Assembly: GCA_963513935.1 (NCBI GenBank)
Contig: OY740777.1
Span: forward strand, 15,611,092-15,675,091
Reading direction: 5' to 3'
DNA: 64,000 nt
Origin: Aphrophora alni
Taxonomy: Eukaryota > Arthropoda > Insecta > Hemiptera > Aphrophoridae
Below the pieces are notes generated by a model, which was not told the origin of the DNA, did not search any database, and saw only the letters and a list, made by a program, of their open reading frames with translations. Below, in pieces: positions 14,096 to 26,265 of the stretch. The position numbers and the translations under genes are program-made. Positions within the stretch are counted from its first letter, which is position 1; every line of letters starts with the position of its first letter.

Positions 14096-15480
14096 TATCA
14101 ATCTACATTTATTATTTTACCTGATTTTTATTTTAAAGAGAATTTTAAAACAAATTCGACAAATGAGTAAAATATTGTTATATAATATAGAATGATCACA
14201 ATAAATTTCTTCATACCCATAATTTAGGTCAATATTTATAAATTCATTTTACCATTTGTTTACGGTATTAAAATATTAATTTCTAGAAAGTAATTTTATG
14301 TATTTTATATTTACAAGTTTTTATAAACAATTGGATTTTACTTTCCAATTTGCATTAAAACTTCATATCCTAAAATTATGTCAGCATCGAAAGCAGTGTT
14401 AAACTTATTTGATAATTATTGATTACTCAGACAATTGTGTGAATATAACTTAATATATATGACGTTTCAAGAGTTTGGATCAACTTTCGTTATTCAGTGA
14501 TAAATTTAGAACGTGAGAGATATGAAAAAGAGCCAACGTAGTAGCCTATTGCCATGTTGGAAAATAAAAATAAAAATAGCAACGTAAGGAAAACCCAACC
14601 TAGCTTCAGCCTGAAGCTAAAGGTCCGACCAAACTGTAGAACTGTAGTTGAAGTGACTCCCTGATAGAAGTACAAATACAATTTTTTTTCTAAAGCACTT
14701 TCCTCATCTTATATAACCTTAATTTAAAAAAATAGTATTTAATGAAAAAAATATATAATATAAAGGAACAAAAACCACCAAGAGTTGCATGGCACCGATT
14801 AGGTAGATCTTAAAATTTGTCTAAGGGTGACAATTTAGGCATCCCTGCGTCTCATCGCCTTTTAAATATTTTCTTTTTCAATATTTGACTCAGTATTACA
14901 GATGATTCTGTGCTCAATTCCGTTTTCGGGTGGCTGATCAGAGCGTTCTTTACCTGTCCATTTAATTCTACATATACTGCAGTTTCCTTTTTGTTTGGCG
15001 GGTGTGTATGTTTAGATATTTAGTAATTTGTAAGAATAACTATTAGCCCCTTATATTCTTTACGTTTTTACCTTACGCATTCAAATTATCTTTTATCCCA
15101 TTTCGTATGTAATTTTGGTCTGTTCCTTTTTTAAATTAGCCACAGAAACTTGACTGGAAAACATTTTATTAACAATTCTGAATTTTACTTATACAATTGA
15201 GAAAATCTAGAAAAGAGACGAAAAGTTTTTAGGAAAAAAAAAAAAAAGAATTGTAAATTAATTAGTATCATATTTTTTCTTTTTACCTCATCCAAATTCA
15301 GCTTTGGAGAAATTTTTTTTTCTCGTTTTAATTAAAACATTCGTTCAAAAAATGAGAATTTTATTTTTGCATGACTCTTTGCAATTTCACAAAATTTATG
15401 AAGAAACGTCTTGTAAGATAAGAACCATATGTACGAGATATATTTGTTTGGATAAATAGAGACGCAGACAAAAAATATCG
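14096..15480. other. AT-rich intergenic DNA
   Basis: Nothing recognised. A run of about 13 A residues at 15,235-15,247. Confidence 0.5.
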
Positions 15481-15880
15481 TTTCGTCATACTGCTTCAAA
15501 AACAGCTGATTTCAATACATGCATTGAGATGCTAAAGTTGTTGTTTTTAGTCCTAGGATCTAAAAACATCAGCTGAGGTCAAGATCATGAGCTGTTACTT
15601 CATTTATTCGAATTAATTAACGATTGTAAAGCATCTATAGAAACAACCGATACTCTCGATTGTAAATAACAGTTAAAACAGCTGTTATCATCGATTTGAA
15701 GGTAAATGGGTTTTAACAATTTAGTTTTTTGTGAAATTGTTTTCTTATATATTTGAAGGATAACGAAAAATATAGTTCATTTTCCTCGTTTATTTCCCGG
15801 CCTCGGCTCAGCCTCTGCTGTTAAACTTGAGCTTGTATTGAAAAGCTTCACTTTTGGTCCTAGTGATCAAATATACTATT
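15481..15880 (+). repeat. CAGCTG/TTTGGTCCTAG repeat, copy 1
   Basis: Starts TTTCGTCATACTGCTTC and includes AACATCAGCTGAGGTC, GATACTCTCGATTGTAAATA and the end CACTTTTGGTCCTAG. Nearly collinear with 60788-61170. Confidence 0.85.
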
Positions 15881-16369
15881 ATTAAGGAATATAATCTTTG
15901 TTGCAGCTTTTAAATTAGGATCTTAGATGGTCTGAAATTATATTTGTCTGAAATAAAATTTGTTAAATTCATTTTGTATTTTCAAAAGTCCGAAACAGTT
16001 TATGGTATATACACTGTGCGTTAAAAAAACTTTTGTTTTATTTTACGAAGAAGGAAATATCATCATAGACTTTGACTCGCTTATCGCAAGACTAACTATG
16101 TAGAATTAGACCTTCCCTGTGGACCTACTTACTAAAAAATCTCTTATTCTCCATATCTCTGTTATCTCCTGCTGAGGAATTCCCTCTGGGTATTACTTCC
16201 CAAGAAAGCAGTCTGTGCATAAACTATTTAAAAGTAAATAATTTTATTTGCTTAGATTTTATAGAATTTATCTTGTATATCTGTATTTAATATGTCAAAA
16301 ATATGAGACAATATAATCATACAGATTATGATCACGCACAGAACTTCTACAACTAAATACATATCACCA

Positions 16370-16670
16370 AGTAATTTGTTGCACTCACACTGGTACTTTC
16401 AACTTCAGAACTTCGCATAATTTGATTTCACAGCACAACAAAACATAACAATAAAACGCCAGGCGTCACCTGAGCTCACACGTCAAATACATAATTTCCC
16501 AATGGTTAAACACACAACCCCCATTTCATAAATACTCTTCAAACGCACATAATACAACGATCTGTCAGACTATGTGATTTAGTCAAACGCAATAATATTA
16601 TTTCCACTTGACACAATGAACGCGTAGCTATAACAACGAGATGTGTAAAATACGTTTTAATAACGAAAGA
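16370..16670 (-). repeat. TTAACAGCC/AAGTCTGACAG repeat, inverted copy
   Basis: Reverse-complement match to the downstream half of the repeat: AAAACGCCAGGCGTCACCTG, GTCAGACTATGTGATTTAG, then CACTTGACACAATGAACGCG. Confidence 0.8.
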
Positions 16671-16796
16671 GTAAATATAATAATTGAAACATTGCAGACG
16701 TGTTCATATAGGTGAAATAATTGTACAACTCACTGATTGTTTGGAAAATAGGGTTTTTAATTAATAGGGAGAGAATTATTATTTAATGATGGAATA

Positions 16797-17107
16797 TTTG
16801 TATTAATATTGATGTTTGTTCGGACATTTGCCATCATTTGTGTGTAAGAAACAATACACGACGTTTCGAGAGTAAAAATCAACTCCCATTATCAAGTGCA
16901 TAACTTACAAACTAAAAATGTTTCAATGTTTTGTTTAAAAATAGTTTCTGAACATAGACCTAAACATCTAGGAGTATGTTCTGTCTGCATGCTTTAGTTT
17001 GTAAGTAGGTACTTGATAACGGGAGTTGATTTATACTCAAAAAACGTCGTGTATTGTTTCTTAAACACAAATGATGGCAAATGTCCGAACAAACAATAAT
17101 ATTAATA
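16797..17107. mobile_element. Inverted-repeat element with CAAATGTCCGAACA arms
   Basis: About 120-bp arms (16797-16915 and 16990-17107): TGTTCGGACATTTGCCATC against GATGGCAAATGTCCGAACA, followed inward by ACACGACGTTT and AACTCCC. The ~75-bp loop has no gene. Related arms occur at 33,990-34,090 and 59,016-59,262. Confidence 0.85.
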
Positions 17108-17286
17108 GGGGGAGAATATTGAAACAGAAACATGTGTTTACAAATGTTTGTCAACCAAAACACTGGTTGTACAAAAAATTATAACGGTCTAAAATTATTC
17201 CAATTAAATAGGCTAGGTTTGGTAACTGATAAAAATATCAACTTTTTTTTTTCATTTTGTATATAAAAAACAAAAACATAATATTT

Positions 17287-17625
17287 GACACTGGGACATA
17301 ACTAAAATACGAACATCGACTTTTTTAATACCAAATTAATTAGATTTATGAAAGGCTAAAAACCTAACTTAGAATTTAAATTTTATTTTAAATCCATAAC
17401 CGTTTAGCTTTCAAATAGTAAAGAGATTAGGTTAGGTTAGGTTGGATAAGATTAACACTATTTTGACACTGGGACACTAAATTGTATATCTCAACTAAAA
17501 TAAGAACATCTACTTATTTAATACCAAATTAATTAGATTTATGAAACACTAAAAACCTAACTTAGAATTAATCTTTTATATTAAATCGATAACTGTTTAG
17601 TTTTCAAATAGTAAAGAAATTAGAT
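17287..17625 (+). repeat. Two-copy tandem duplication (~175 bp)
   Basis: 17287-17425 and 17463-17625 both run from TTTGACACTGGGACA through CCAAATTAATTAGATTTATG to TTTCAAATAGTAAAGA. The junction carries three TTAGG units (17428-17442). Confidence 0.85.
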
Positions 17626-17859
17626 TTTGTTTTATTTTTAAAATCTAAGGTATTGTTCTGCAATATCAGTACAAAAATTATCCCCACGATGTACGTCTAT
17701 CTATGCAAAGCAGGAACAATAAACTGTAGGGTGTAACTTACTGAATTTTGTATGCAACATCTCAGAATCAAAGTAGGTACATATGAAAACAAATATCCAA
17801 TATTTTATTTAAATAGTGTTATTGAAAATTTTGCAAGATTTATCTTTTGTATTTTCTTG

Positions 17860-18140
17860 TCGTTTAATGAAGAAAAGAACATAATATAAAGCTCTCGAAT
17901 TCACTAAGAACGTCAGAGTTTGAAGAGAGCAAGAGTTGATTGAGAGAACTGTGGTAGGAAATGAAAGATAGGGATCTAATAAAAGGGTATGGAAATAGGT
18001 ATACATCCAGCTGTGGTCCCTCGGGATTGCCAAGTTCGTATTCACTATAGTGAGTTTCTGAGGGGTTACCACACTCAAGCATTCACAATGATGAGTGTCT
18101 GAGGGGTTACCCATACTCAAGCATTCACAAAGATGAAACA
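17860..18140 (-). repeat. GGATCTACAC repeat, inverted copy with 50-bp sub-repeats
   Basis: Reverse-complement match to the 61.4-kb units (ACATCCAGCTGTGGTCCCTC, GAGAGCAAGAGTTGATTG). 18,050-18,137 repeats TCTGAGGGGTTACC and ACTCAAGCATTCACAA about twice. Minus-strand frames of up to 110 codons here belong to the repeat. Confidence 0.65.
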
Positions 18141-18239
18141 CTCAAACTTATCTTTTATATTATTATAATATAAGTGCGGCTTTAAAATCCACGTACTGAT
18201 ATTCCAAAGAAGATCTTTTACTTATAAAAGTAAAAAGAA

Positions 18240-18530
18240 CCAAATTTAATGTAAACCCACTCCAAAGGTGCACAGAAGCAGTTTACACTATAAAAGTGAG
18301 CATGATTACAGTACACTGACGAATTATAACATTTTACTTTACACATTTTAACAGTGTACTTGAGTTTCCACAAGCGCCATTTTAATGAAGGAACATTTGT
18401 TTTGATTTTATATTTTTTCGCAGTTGGAACACATTAAAGAGTTAATATAAAGAACCCTCTATCGCCGAGTTTTAATTAAAAGTTAAAATATTTCAAATGG
18501 AACTCCCTCAATTAGCGGTTGCATAATTTT
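18240..18530 (+). repeat. CCCTATYGCC-type repeat, copy 3
   Basis: Landmarks: GCATGATTACAGTACACTG, TTTTTTCGCAGTTGG, AGAACCCTCTATCGCCGAG, AAATGGAACTCCC. Confidence 0.65.
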
Positions 18531-18757
18531 GTCTATTACTTTACATTTAAGATTTCTTTTGATCTAGATAATTAATGTCTACAACGTAGCTTTAGTTTTA
18601 CAAAAAATTGTAAATGAAATCATTTCTTTTTTGCATGGAAATGATACCTCTATCATATTAAATTAGTAACTATGCTCTACATTTATTTTAATGTATTTCC
18701 TCTTTGACACTTGAAGAATACGCTTATGAAATAAATATATCTGTAGTAATTGTACAT

Positions 18758-20560
18758 ACAGGGTAATTCAAAATTGCTTGGTAATATTTTGAGATCTGAT
18801 TCTAGGGCTAGAAATAGGAAAAATAGTTTATGTAAACATAGGTCGGGGAAGGTTCATTTTCCTTCTGTTGGCCTTATTATTGTTCCAGGATGAAATGGAA
18901 AAACTTTCAGGGCGAATTCTACTGGTGAATATAAAGAAAAGAGTTTATATGAATATATGACTTAAAATGATTAGTTGTCTATCTAGTCGTAATTTTGTGT
19001 TTTGTACTAAATTATTCATATCTTAGTTACTTTGTGCTATGGAGACGCATTTTGAGACGAATATCAACCGTTTTCTTTACTCATTTCAAATTGGCAGTCA
19101 TTTAAAAGTTTAACATTGAATATGTCAAAAATTAAAGTCGTTAATTTAAAAAAAAAATTAAAAAGAGCGCTTTTCTATTGACATTTTTTCCCGTACGTTA
19201 AAGCATAATAGAGCTAGGGATAAAAAAACTGAAAATATAATAACTGTGTAGATGTTTACAAAACCAAGATTAGCTGATAAAGAAAATATTCTGTGAGTTC
19301 TGTAATTTTTTATTTAATTATGAATAGATTGATGTAAATAAAATATATAAAATTAAATAGAAACTTTAAAAAATCGTTTTTTATTAAAGAAAAGCAAACC
19401 AAAAATGGCAGGAAATAATTTTATGTTGTACTTAAACAACATTTTTATAATATATTGAAAAACAAGAACAAAAAATCAAATAAAATGTTAAATGTTATCA
19501 ATGTTCAGTTAAAATCATTGTTCGAAATTGGATTCTAGCTCACAGAGGATACGAAGGAAACGAAAAAGAAGATAAACTGGCATATATTTACTATGAAGAG
19601 ATCCTTCATAGGACCAGAACCTGTATGCGGAATAACTAAAACCGTAGCAAAAGATAGTCTAAAACAATGGATAATCTTAGAAATTGAGAAACGATGGAAA
19701 AAATACTCCACGGAAAAACTATACGGATTACTGGTCCAAGCAGATCTGAAACCCTCTAAATTCGTCACTTTACAAAGTAAACGAAATCTCAGGAAAATCC
19801 TAAGCTTCTTATCAGACCATGGCGTTTTCAAGAACCATCTTAACACCACACTATGGGACTACTCCAAGGAAACTTGAAATGCAGACTATGTAATCAGTAC
19901 CTAGAAACTGCAGAACATATACTTCTAAAATGTAGAAGACCTATCTAGGAAAATCCTAACCCTAACCAATAGAACAGATATAAACCTGTTACGAATTTAA
20001 GACGTACACAAAAAGATTTATAGACTGAAGTTGTCTAAGTGGGGAGGGTAAAACCCATTTTTATTTATTTATTTATTATTATTATTATTACGCGAAATTT
20101 TATAATTCACAATGTAGACTATATAGACTTTATCTACAACAATATATTCAGAATTAAATAGAAAAATTGTAGCACTCAGAGAAAACGTTCATTCTAGCTA
20201 ATCTTAGGTATTGTAGATATACCAAGACATTATATTTTCCGTTTTCTGTAGATAACTCTTCTTAATTTAACGTTCAAAACAAATTGTAAAACCATTATAA
20301 AAGAAGTACCTATAGTCTCTTTTTGTAAAATTATAGGTTTTCGAGATATTAAATGTTAAACATTTTAAAGAACGCCATTTTGAAATGATTAAAAGAAATC
20401 GGTTGATATTTCTTCTCAAATTAGAACTTTTTATAGCACTAATTAGAATGTAAAATTTCAACTCTGTCATTTGTCGTTAATACGATATGATTTATTTTTT
20501 CTAAATACAAAATAGCTGGTTAGACAACTAACCATTTTATTACATATGAACTATTTTTCT
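18758..20560. mobile_element. ACAGGG-type element probably split by the LINE
   Basis: 18758-19200 begins ACAGGGTAATTCAAAATTGC, the left half of the family seen at 23,223. 20,230-20,560 matches the right half of the 43,351 element (AAAGAAATCGGTTGAT and the following block). The LINE remnant lies between them. A single element interrupted by the LINE is the simplest reading. Confidence 0.45.
19529..20085 (+). pseudogene. 3' remnant of a non-LTR retrotransposon (RNase H and zinc knuckle)
   Basis: Three frames joined by small indels give the C-terminal end of a LINE polyprotein. From 19529: WILAHRGYEGNEKEDKLA, the terminal RNase H motif (H..G..GNE.AD.LA). From 19593: SFIGPEPVCGI, a helical linker and FLSDHGVFKNHL. 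From about 19853: LKCRLCNQYLETAEHILLKC, the Cys-rich knuckle. The tail is a (TTTA)n(TTA)n run at about 20,060-20,085, typical of LINE 3' ends. The order RNase H, linker, CxxC..H..C is that of I/Jockey-like elements. Frameshifts and a stop make it inactive; it is 5'-truncated, as LINE insertions usually are. Confidence 0.8.
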
Positions 20561-21839
20561 TTATTTACACCAAAGTTTTTTCGCATCTTCATCAGACATC
20601 CTATATACTTATATATGATAAGTTATGGAATAAAGATTTATTAGAATGACTATTTATGTAGCCTTTTACCACTATGTAAGAAAACATAGACATCATGGAG
20701 GAGTTTAAAATAAGGTCTCATCCCGACTTTCCTCTACCTCTAAAGCACCTCTTTCATCAGCGTTTTTGGTGTATCAGATTTATCTGTTCTTGCCAGATGC
20801 CCATCCCAGAGGAGCCTCCTCAATTTATTAAACCTCGACACATTCACGTCTTTATACATATCATAAGGCTCCTTGTAATTTCACTTTTTCCAAACATAAC
20901 CCCTCCTGACTCCAAAAATTTCCCTTCAAACAATTCTTTAGAATATATGGGCCTTAATTGTAACCCAAGAATTGCCTCCAAATATCAAAATACGTACAAT
21001 GATTTGTAGAAGCCTAGTTTGGTCTTAGAGATGACACCACATTGAAATCAGTGCATCGATCCAAAATAACTTCTGTTAGCGGCCAGTCTTATTTTTTAGG
21101 ATACATTATTCTTCCTGCTCAATTCGTATTCCAAATAAACTAAGTAATCCACTCCTGAGATAAATAATAACCATTTCCAACAATTTTAAAAATAAAATGT
21201 TGTATGTATAAATTCATATACTTTTATGACGTGGTACACGTACACATATTGGTATATATTCTTAGAATTATATTTTCCTTACGTCTTCCTGCTCATTTAA
21301 AAAAATCAGAAGTTGGGTTTAGTAACATTTTCGAAGACTTTTCACATCTAAAAACAAATTACATCTTGTAAAGTTTTCATAGAAATATAATAACTGAACA
21401 TAAAAAAACATAAAGCAGACTTTTACATACACTCGTTTTGTACAAGGAAAACATATTTGACAAATAAAGGAGAAAGGCTTAAACAACTACAATGGAAGGG
21501 GGGGGGGATTAGTATTTGGATAAAGTTTCGTTAAAACCTTGTAAGGAACAACAATGGAACAGAAACGCCTACAATCGGAAAAGTTATTACAATAGATTTA
21601 TTGTTAAACAGAAAGTGAAAGGAGGCAAGACAATCCGTTACTTTTTCTTACAAACATGTGCACAATGCCAAAACACAAACAGAAAACTTTACAAATAAAA
21701 TTATTTTGAAAATTCTAAATCGGTCCAAAGTTCAAATGAAACATGCATATTCACAAATATTATTATTTTTTTAAATTTATCAAATTATTTCTGAATAGCT
21801 ATTTATGAAATGTAAAATTTTTAATAATATAATATATTA
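20561..21839. other. Intergenic DNA
   Basis: No gene. The 104-codon frame at 20,695-21,009 has no recognisable motif. G10 run at 21498-21507. Confidence 0.45.
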
Positions 21840-22612
21840 AAAATAGCACCATAAAATAGTACCCTTAAAATAATATCAGAAATAGCACCCTAAAAATAGT
21901 ATCCTAAACATAGTATTCCACACGAAAATCTTACGTTAAAATAATTAAACAACAAAGTGTATTACAAGTATTACTCTAAAAATAGTATCCTGGAAATAGT
22001 CCCCTACAAATAATAGTACCCTTTCACACATTCTAACATGCAAAAACTACTTCAAAACTATTACCCAACAAATATTACTACAAAAATATTATTCACCAAA
22101 TGGTAACTTGAAAATAGTAGGCCTACCTAAAAATATTATCATACACTAATATCCTAAAAACAGTACATACAAAATAGTACCTATAAATAATACCGTAAAG
22201 TAATACTGTATCCTAAAAATATTACCTACAAATATTAAGAAACTCAAACGCCCAATACCACAACATTTCTTACTATATATTCAAAAGTGTATAAATAGCA
22301 CAAATAGTTACCAAAAACTAATATTCTAAAAACAGTACCGAAAAAATAGTACCTACAAATAATATTACCATAAACTAGTATCCCAAATATTTTACCTATT
22401 AAATTATGACTATACACTAATATCTTTAAAATAGTACCTACAAATGTTATGATAAACTAATATTGATGAAAATTATCCTAAAAACAGTGCCTAAAAATAT
22501 TAAGCTACCATAAATTAGTACTCTTAAAATACTACCTACAATACTATCATATTAATAGTATCCTAGATATATTACTCCACAATCATTATCCTAAAACAGT
22601 ATTTTATAACGA
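21840..22612 (+). repeat. Degenerate CCTAAAAATAGTA-type array
   Basis: About 770 bp of imperfect repeats of a 12-16 bp theme: TACCCTAAAAATAGTATCC, ACCTACAAATAATAG, ATCCTAAAAACAGTACC and variants. Spacing is irregular, so it is an old or interrupted array. No gene. Confidence 0.8.
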
Positions 22613-22749
22613 AAATAGTAAATAAATGAATAATACCAAACTTTTTCCAATTATAAACAAATATGTCATCTACGCTTCAATACATTGATTTTCATTAGTA
22701 AGTAACATGTTCATTTCAATGGCAGGTATAGATTAATATCGTAACATAG

Positions 22750-22985
22750 TAAAGATAGTTATTTGAACATACGTGAAGGACTGAGAACACATCCCTAAAA
22801 GCATTATCACTGCATGGTGTCTTACCCCTTAACAAGAAATAACACTTCGGGGTAAATGTTGCAACATATGACGACATCTCATCCATCATACACACCTTCC
22901 ATTGTTGTGTCAACTACCAGCATCAACCTGTTATTATTACTGTCATGCCTTAGAAGCTAATGGTTTTTAAATGGTTTAGGTTTTT
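22750..22985 (+). repeat. AAGCATTATCACTG repeat, copy 1
   Basis: Shares with 26775-27000 AAAAGCATTATCACTG, CATCTCATCCATCATACAC, ACCTTCCATTGTTGTGTCAA and GTCATGCCTTAGAAGC. The copies are about 4 kb apart in direct orientation, with long near-identical blocks. Confidence 0.85.
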
Positions 22986-23109
22986 AGGGTTTATTAAATC
23001 GGATAATATATACAGGATCTATAAATAAATATTAAACTTGACTTGTGAGATAATATTAAATATAATAAAACTCCAACACGAGATCTGTTTAAAGTTACAA
23101 GTTGTAGTT

Positions 23110-23225
23110 TAGTTATTGTAGCTCATGTATCACTGAGGATGGCGAGTATGTCGTTGAAACGCGTTGGATTAACTAAACGTAATTTTTGTGAGATCTTGTG
23201 ATCGAGTTTTATTCTATCATGTACA
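23110..23225 (+). repeat. GTTGAAACGCG module
   Basis: GTAGCTCATGTATCACTGAG, GTCGTTGAAACGCGTT, then TGTGAGATCTTGTG and CGAGTTTTATTC. Matches 51315-51430 almost throughout and 41885-41950 in its centre. Contains a hammerhead-like core at 23133-23159. Confidence 0.75.
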
Positions 23226-23480
23226 GGGTGTTTCAAAATTGCACGGCAATGTTTTGGGAGCTGTTTCTAGAACTAAAATAAGAAAAGGAATGTCTGTAAA
23301 CATAGTTCCGGAAACTCTTCATTTTTCGTTTGTCGGCCATTTTGTGTTTTTAAAAAAACATTTTATTTTTTAAAATTTAAAAGTTTTTACGAAAGGATTT
23401 GTAATTAATTACATAACCGTCAGTGTACTAGAAAACCAAAACTCTATTTTGTAAATTTGTTAAATAGCTATAGATTTCAA
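23223..23480 (+). mobile_element. ACAGGGTGTTTC-type element, left part
   Basis: Starts ACAGGGTGTTTCAAAATTGC and continues with TCTGTAAACATAGTTCCGG, closely matching 18,758-18,880. The right terminus was not found. Confidence 0.55.
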
Positions 23481-24030
23481 TGTTAAATGTTAAATGCATA
23501 TAAATATTGAAAAAAAAATATCATTGTAAAGTATTTGCAAGGAACAAAGGATTTCTTTTTTTCAGGGAACACCAGTTAATATTTTATGTAAGTCGAACGA
23601 CAGTAATCGACAAAAGATAAAAAACGTTATTTCTTGGTATACCTCCCAAGATTAGCTTAAATCAAAATATTACAGAATTATGATAATCGTTGATAATGAT
23701 ATCCAATACCCATAAATATACCAAATAATGAAAATGGCTCCTTAACAGTTTCAAATAGGCGTATGGTGTTTTAATTATAATTTAAATATTTTATTTTGTT
23801 CCCCTTTATTTATTAAAATTAAATTTTCTACATATTTTGTTCATAATTTTCATTTGTTAATATCCAAATATTTAAACATATGAGTAAAATCTATAAACTA
23901 CTAAAATTAGTATACAAATACAAGTCCCCATTTTGAAACTATTAAGGGAAACATTTTCGGCACACTTCTGGAAAATTTATTATAATAATATGGTTAACCA
24001 TTATCATAATTTCATAATACTTAATTTTGA

Positions 24031-24350
24031 ATGTTGTAGTGAAAGAAAATTACCCAAAACCACAGACCATATGCACGTTTCAATAGCCCTGCCCTGCTAT
24101 CATCTTCAGAGGAACAATTTACACACTATCCTTAATAACTACAATTACTACAGCAGCGAGACGTTCTCCCCAACCGTAACCTGATCCCCACCTATGTATT
24201 GTACCTCTAAAGATGATAGCAGAATTGATAGCAGATGATAGTAGAAGTTGCACTATTGAACTGTACATAAGGTAGAATAAACATAACCTTTGTGTTGTTA
24301 GTGTTTTATTGTGGTTTTGGGGAATTTTCTTTCATTATACATTCACCACA
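24031..24350. mobile_element. Inverted-repeat element, GAAAGAAAATT arms
   Basis: Left GTGAAAGAAAATTACCC against right GGGGAATTTTCTTTC, both beside AAAACCACA. Inner inverted blocks GCTATCATCTTCAGAGG and CCTCTAAAGATGATAGC carry hammerhead-like cores, one intact (24078-24109, minus). Confidence 0.75.
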
Positions 24351-24454
24351 GTGATTCAAGATTGGATGTTGTAGATAATTAAGTAGTAAATATTTCTTCT
24401 AAGTCTGTCTTTATGAGTCAATTTCAATTTTCGATTAAGAACTAGCGATCTGAT

Positions 24455-25295
24455 ATTTTTGGTAGCAATAAGTTTTGATTCGTTATTTGGTTTTGGGGAT
24501 TGGTTAATGAGAAAGTTTGTGCAATGTTTTGCACTATTTACTAAGGTTTCTAGAAATTCATTAATTTTCCTAATTTTATGTTACAAAATCGATTTTATAT
24601 TTCAGTTCAGATATAATTTTCAGGGCACATGGGTCATAAAGTTTATTTACAAAGGAAGATAAACACTTGTATAATTTCAGAAATATTCCAGGTGTTATCG
24701 AATCCATAAATCAATAAATAATTTTTATTACAACTTGGATTTTGGCACAAGAGTATTTGAAAATACACCAGTTGGCATTTGAGTTTTCTCCATACTGGCC
24801 TTGTTAATTAACAGCCGAGAGAGTTGTTAATTAACAGCCAGAGAGAACTCACACAATTAACTCAGGTACATCGAGACGTCTGCAATGTTTCAATCGATAC
24901 ATTTGCTACCTCGCTATCTACAATTTCATTTGATTACATATTTTACACACAACCGCGTATTTACGCGTTCATTGTGTCAAGTGGAAATAATACACAGTTT
25001 TAAATGATATTGTATTTGACTAAATCACAAAGTCTGACAGATCGGTATATGAAATGGTGCTTGTGTGTTTAAAAGTTGGGAAAATATGTATTTGACATGT
25101 AAGTACAGGTGACATCTGTTGTTATATTGTACTGCCTGGATGTGCTGTGAAATGGAAACATATAAAATGCCAGTGTTTAATGTACCAGTGCGAGTGCAAC
25201 ATATTACTTGGAAATCTACGTATTTTCTTTTATTGTTAGCTTTAGAATTTAAGCAGTTTTAGGTAAAATAAAACAATATTTAAATGAAAACCTTA
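24455..25295 (+). repeat. TTAACAGCC/AAGTCTGACAG repeat, direct copy 1
   Basis: Longest copy. Landmarks in order: GGTTTTGGGGATTGGTTAATG, TTTTGGCACAAGAGTATTTG, GTTAATTAACAGCC, ACTAAATCACAAAGTCTGAC, TACTGCCTGGATGTGCTGTG. No coding capacity. The same order recurs at 27.27, 31.0 and 34.3 kb. Confidence 0.85.
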
Positions 25296-25700
25296 TAACA
25301 TTCCTATTGTTATGTTATAACTCAAAAACAGCTGAAAAGAACTTTTAGCGTGTTGAGTACGTTCCTAGGTACAGTAATACCAATATTTGCCTGCACAGTC
25401 AATACAAAAACAAAATTTCGACTCAATTTACACAATTTGAAAAAAGAAATCAAGGACAATATATATTTGTCAGTTGATTTTTTTTTTTTTTTTTTACGGA
25501 CACAGCAAAACATTTTATTCAACTCAGTTTCTATTGATTCCTTACAAAACATTATCCTAAGTACTGTTATGGTTTTGTATTAATTTTATTTTTTATATTT
25601 TATTGCGTTTCCGTTACTATAACTTTTAGGTCATTAGACTAAACTTAAATTTTTATTTATGAAAAAATTAACATACATTTAACTTAGATACAAACTTGTT

Positions 25701-26012
25701 GATCACTGTGGTGAAATTCACAATAATGAATCGAATTTGCCCCTAACCACAAGTTACTGCTCAAATCAAACCACAACTTACTCCATAACCATAACCATAC
25801 TTACTCAAATCAAAGTCACTGCTCAACACAAGTTACTAGCTCGAAACTAGTTTATAAGCAAGACCCTCCAAAGCTGATAACCATGTTATCGAAATGTACA
25901 TCAGGGCATTTAGTGGAAATAATTAATAAAGAACAATTAATCAGATAATTGTGTTTTATTTTAAAGTTTCTAGTGATTGTGGTTAGGGGCAAATTCGATT
26001 CATTATTATACA
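25701..26012. mobile_element. Inverted-repeat element, GAATCGAATTTGCCCC arms
   Basis: A perfect ~30-bp terminal repeat: AATAATGAATCGAATTTGCC at 25722 and its inverse ending near 26009. CACTGTGGTGAA lies just outside, as in the 24-kb element. Interior GATAAC..GTTATC-GAAA resembles the hammerhead-like core. Confidence 0.75.
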
Positions 26013-26099
26013 TTTAACTTGTTTATTTTACGCTTAACATTGACAAATTATTCAATCCATCAATTTTGTAGTAAATAGTTTCTATATTTAATACATCTA

Positions 26100-26265
26100 C
26101 ACAAATTTAAAAAAGCCTTCCCACCACCATACCACAAGTTGGAAAGAATCAAACTGCACAGAATAAACCTTGTGTCCTGTTTGGGATTAAAACACACGTT
26201 TTCAAGTCCCACTCTTGATCAGAGAATGAAGTCTTTAACCACTAAGCTACCAAAACACGTTGGAA
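26100..26265 (-). mobile_element. tRNA-derived SINE-like element
   Basis: The minus strand carries GGTAGCTTAGTGGTTAAAG, a good match to the pol III box A of tRNA genes. It continues TCTCTGATCAAGAGT, a body (AAGGTTTATTCTGTGCAG) and CTTTCCAACTTGTGG. The box B region is degenerate. The body recurs at about 36,115-36,200, so this is a dispersed element and not a tRNA gene. Confidence 0.55.

Noticed and set aside
17809..18141. 110-codon frame
   Set aside because: Inside an inverted copy of the GGATCTACAC repeat, with sub-repeats and no recognisable domain.
20695..21009. 104-codon plus-strand frame with Pro-rich start
   Set aside because: No recognisable domain, no transcript signals; probably chance in a slightly less AT-rich stretch.
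21840..22612. CRISPR array
   Set aside because: Eukaryotic context, irregular degenerate units and no unique spacers.
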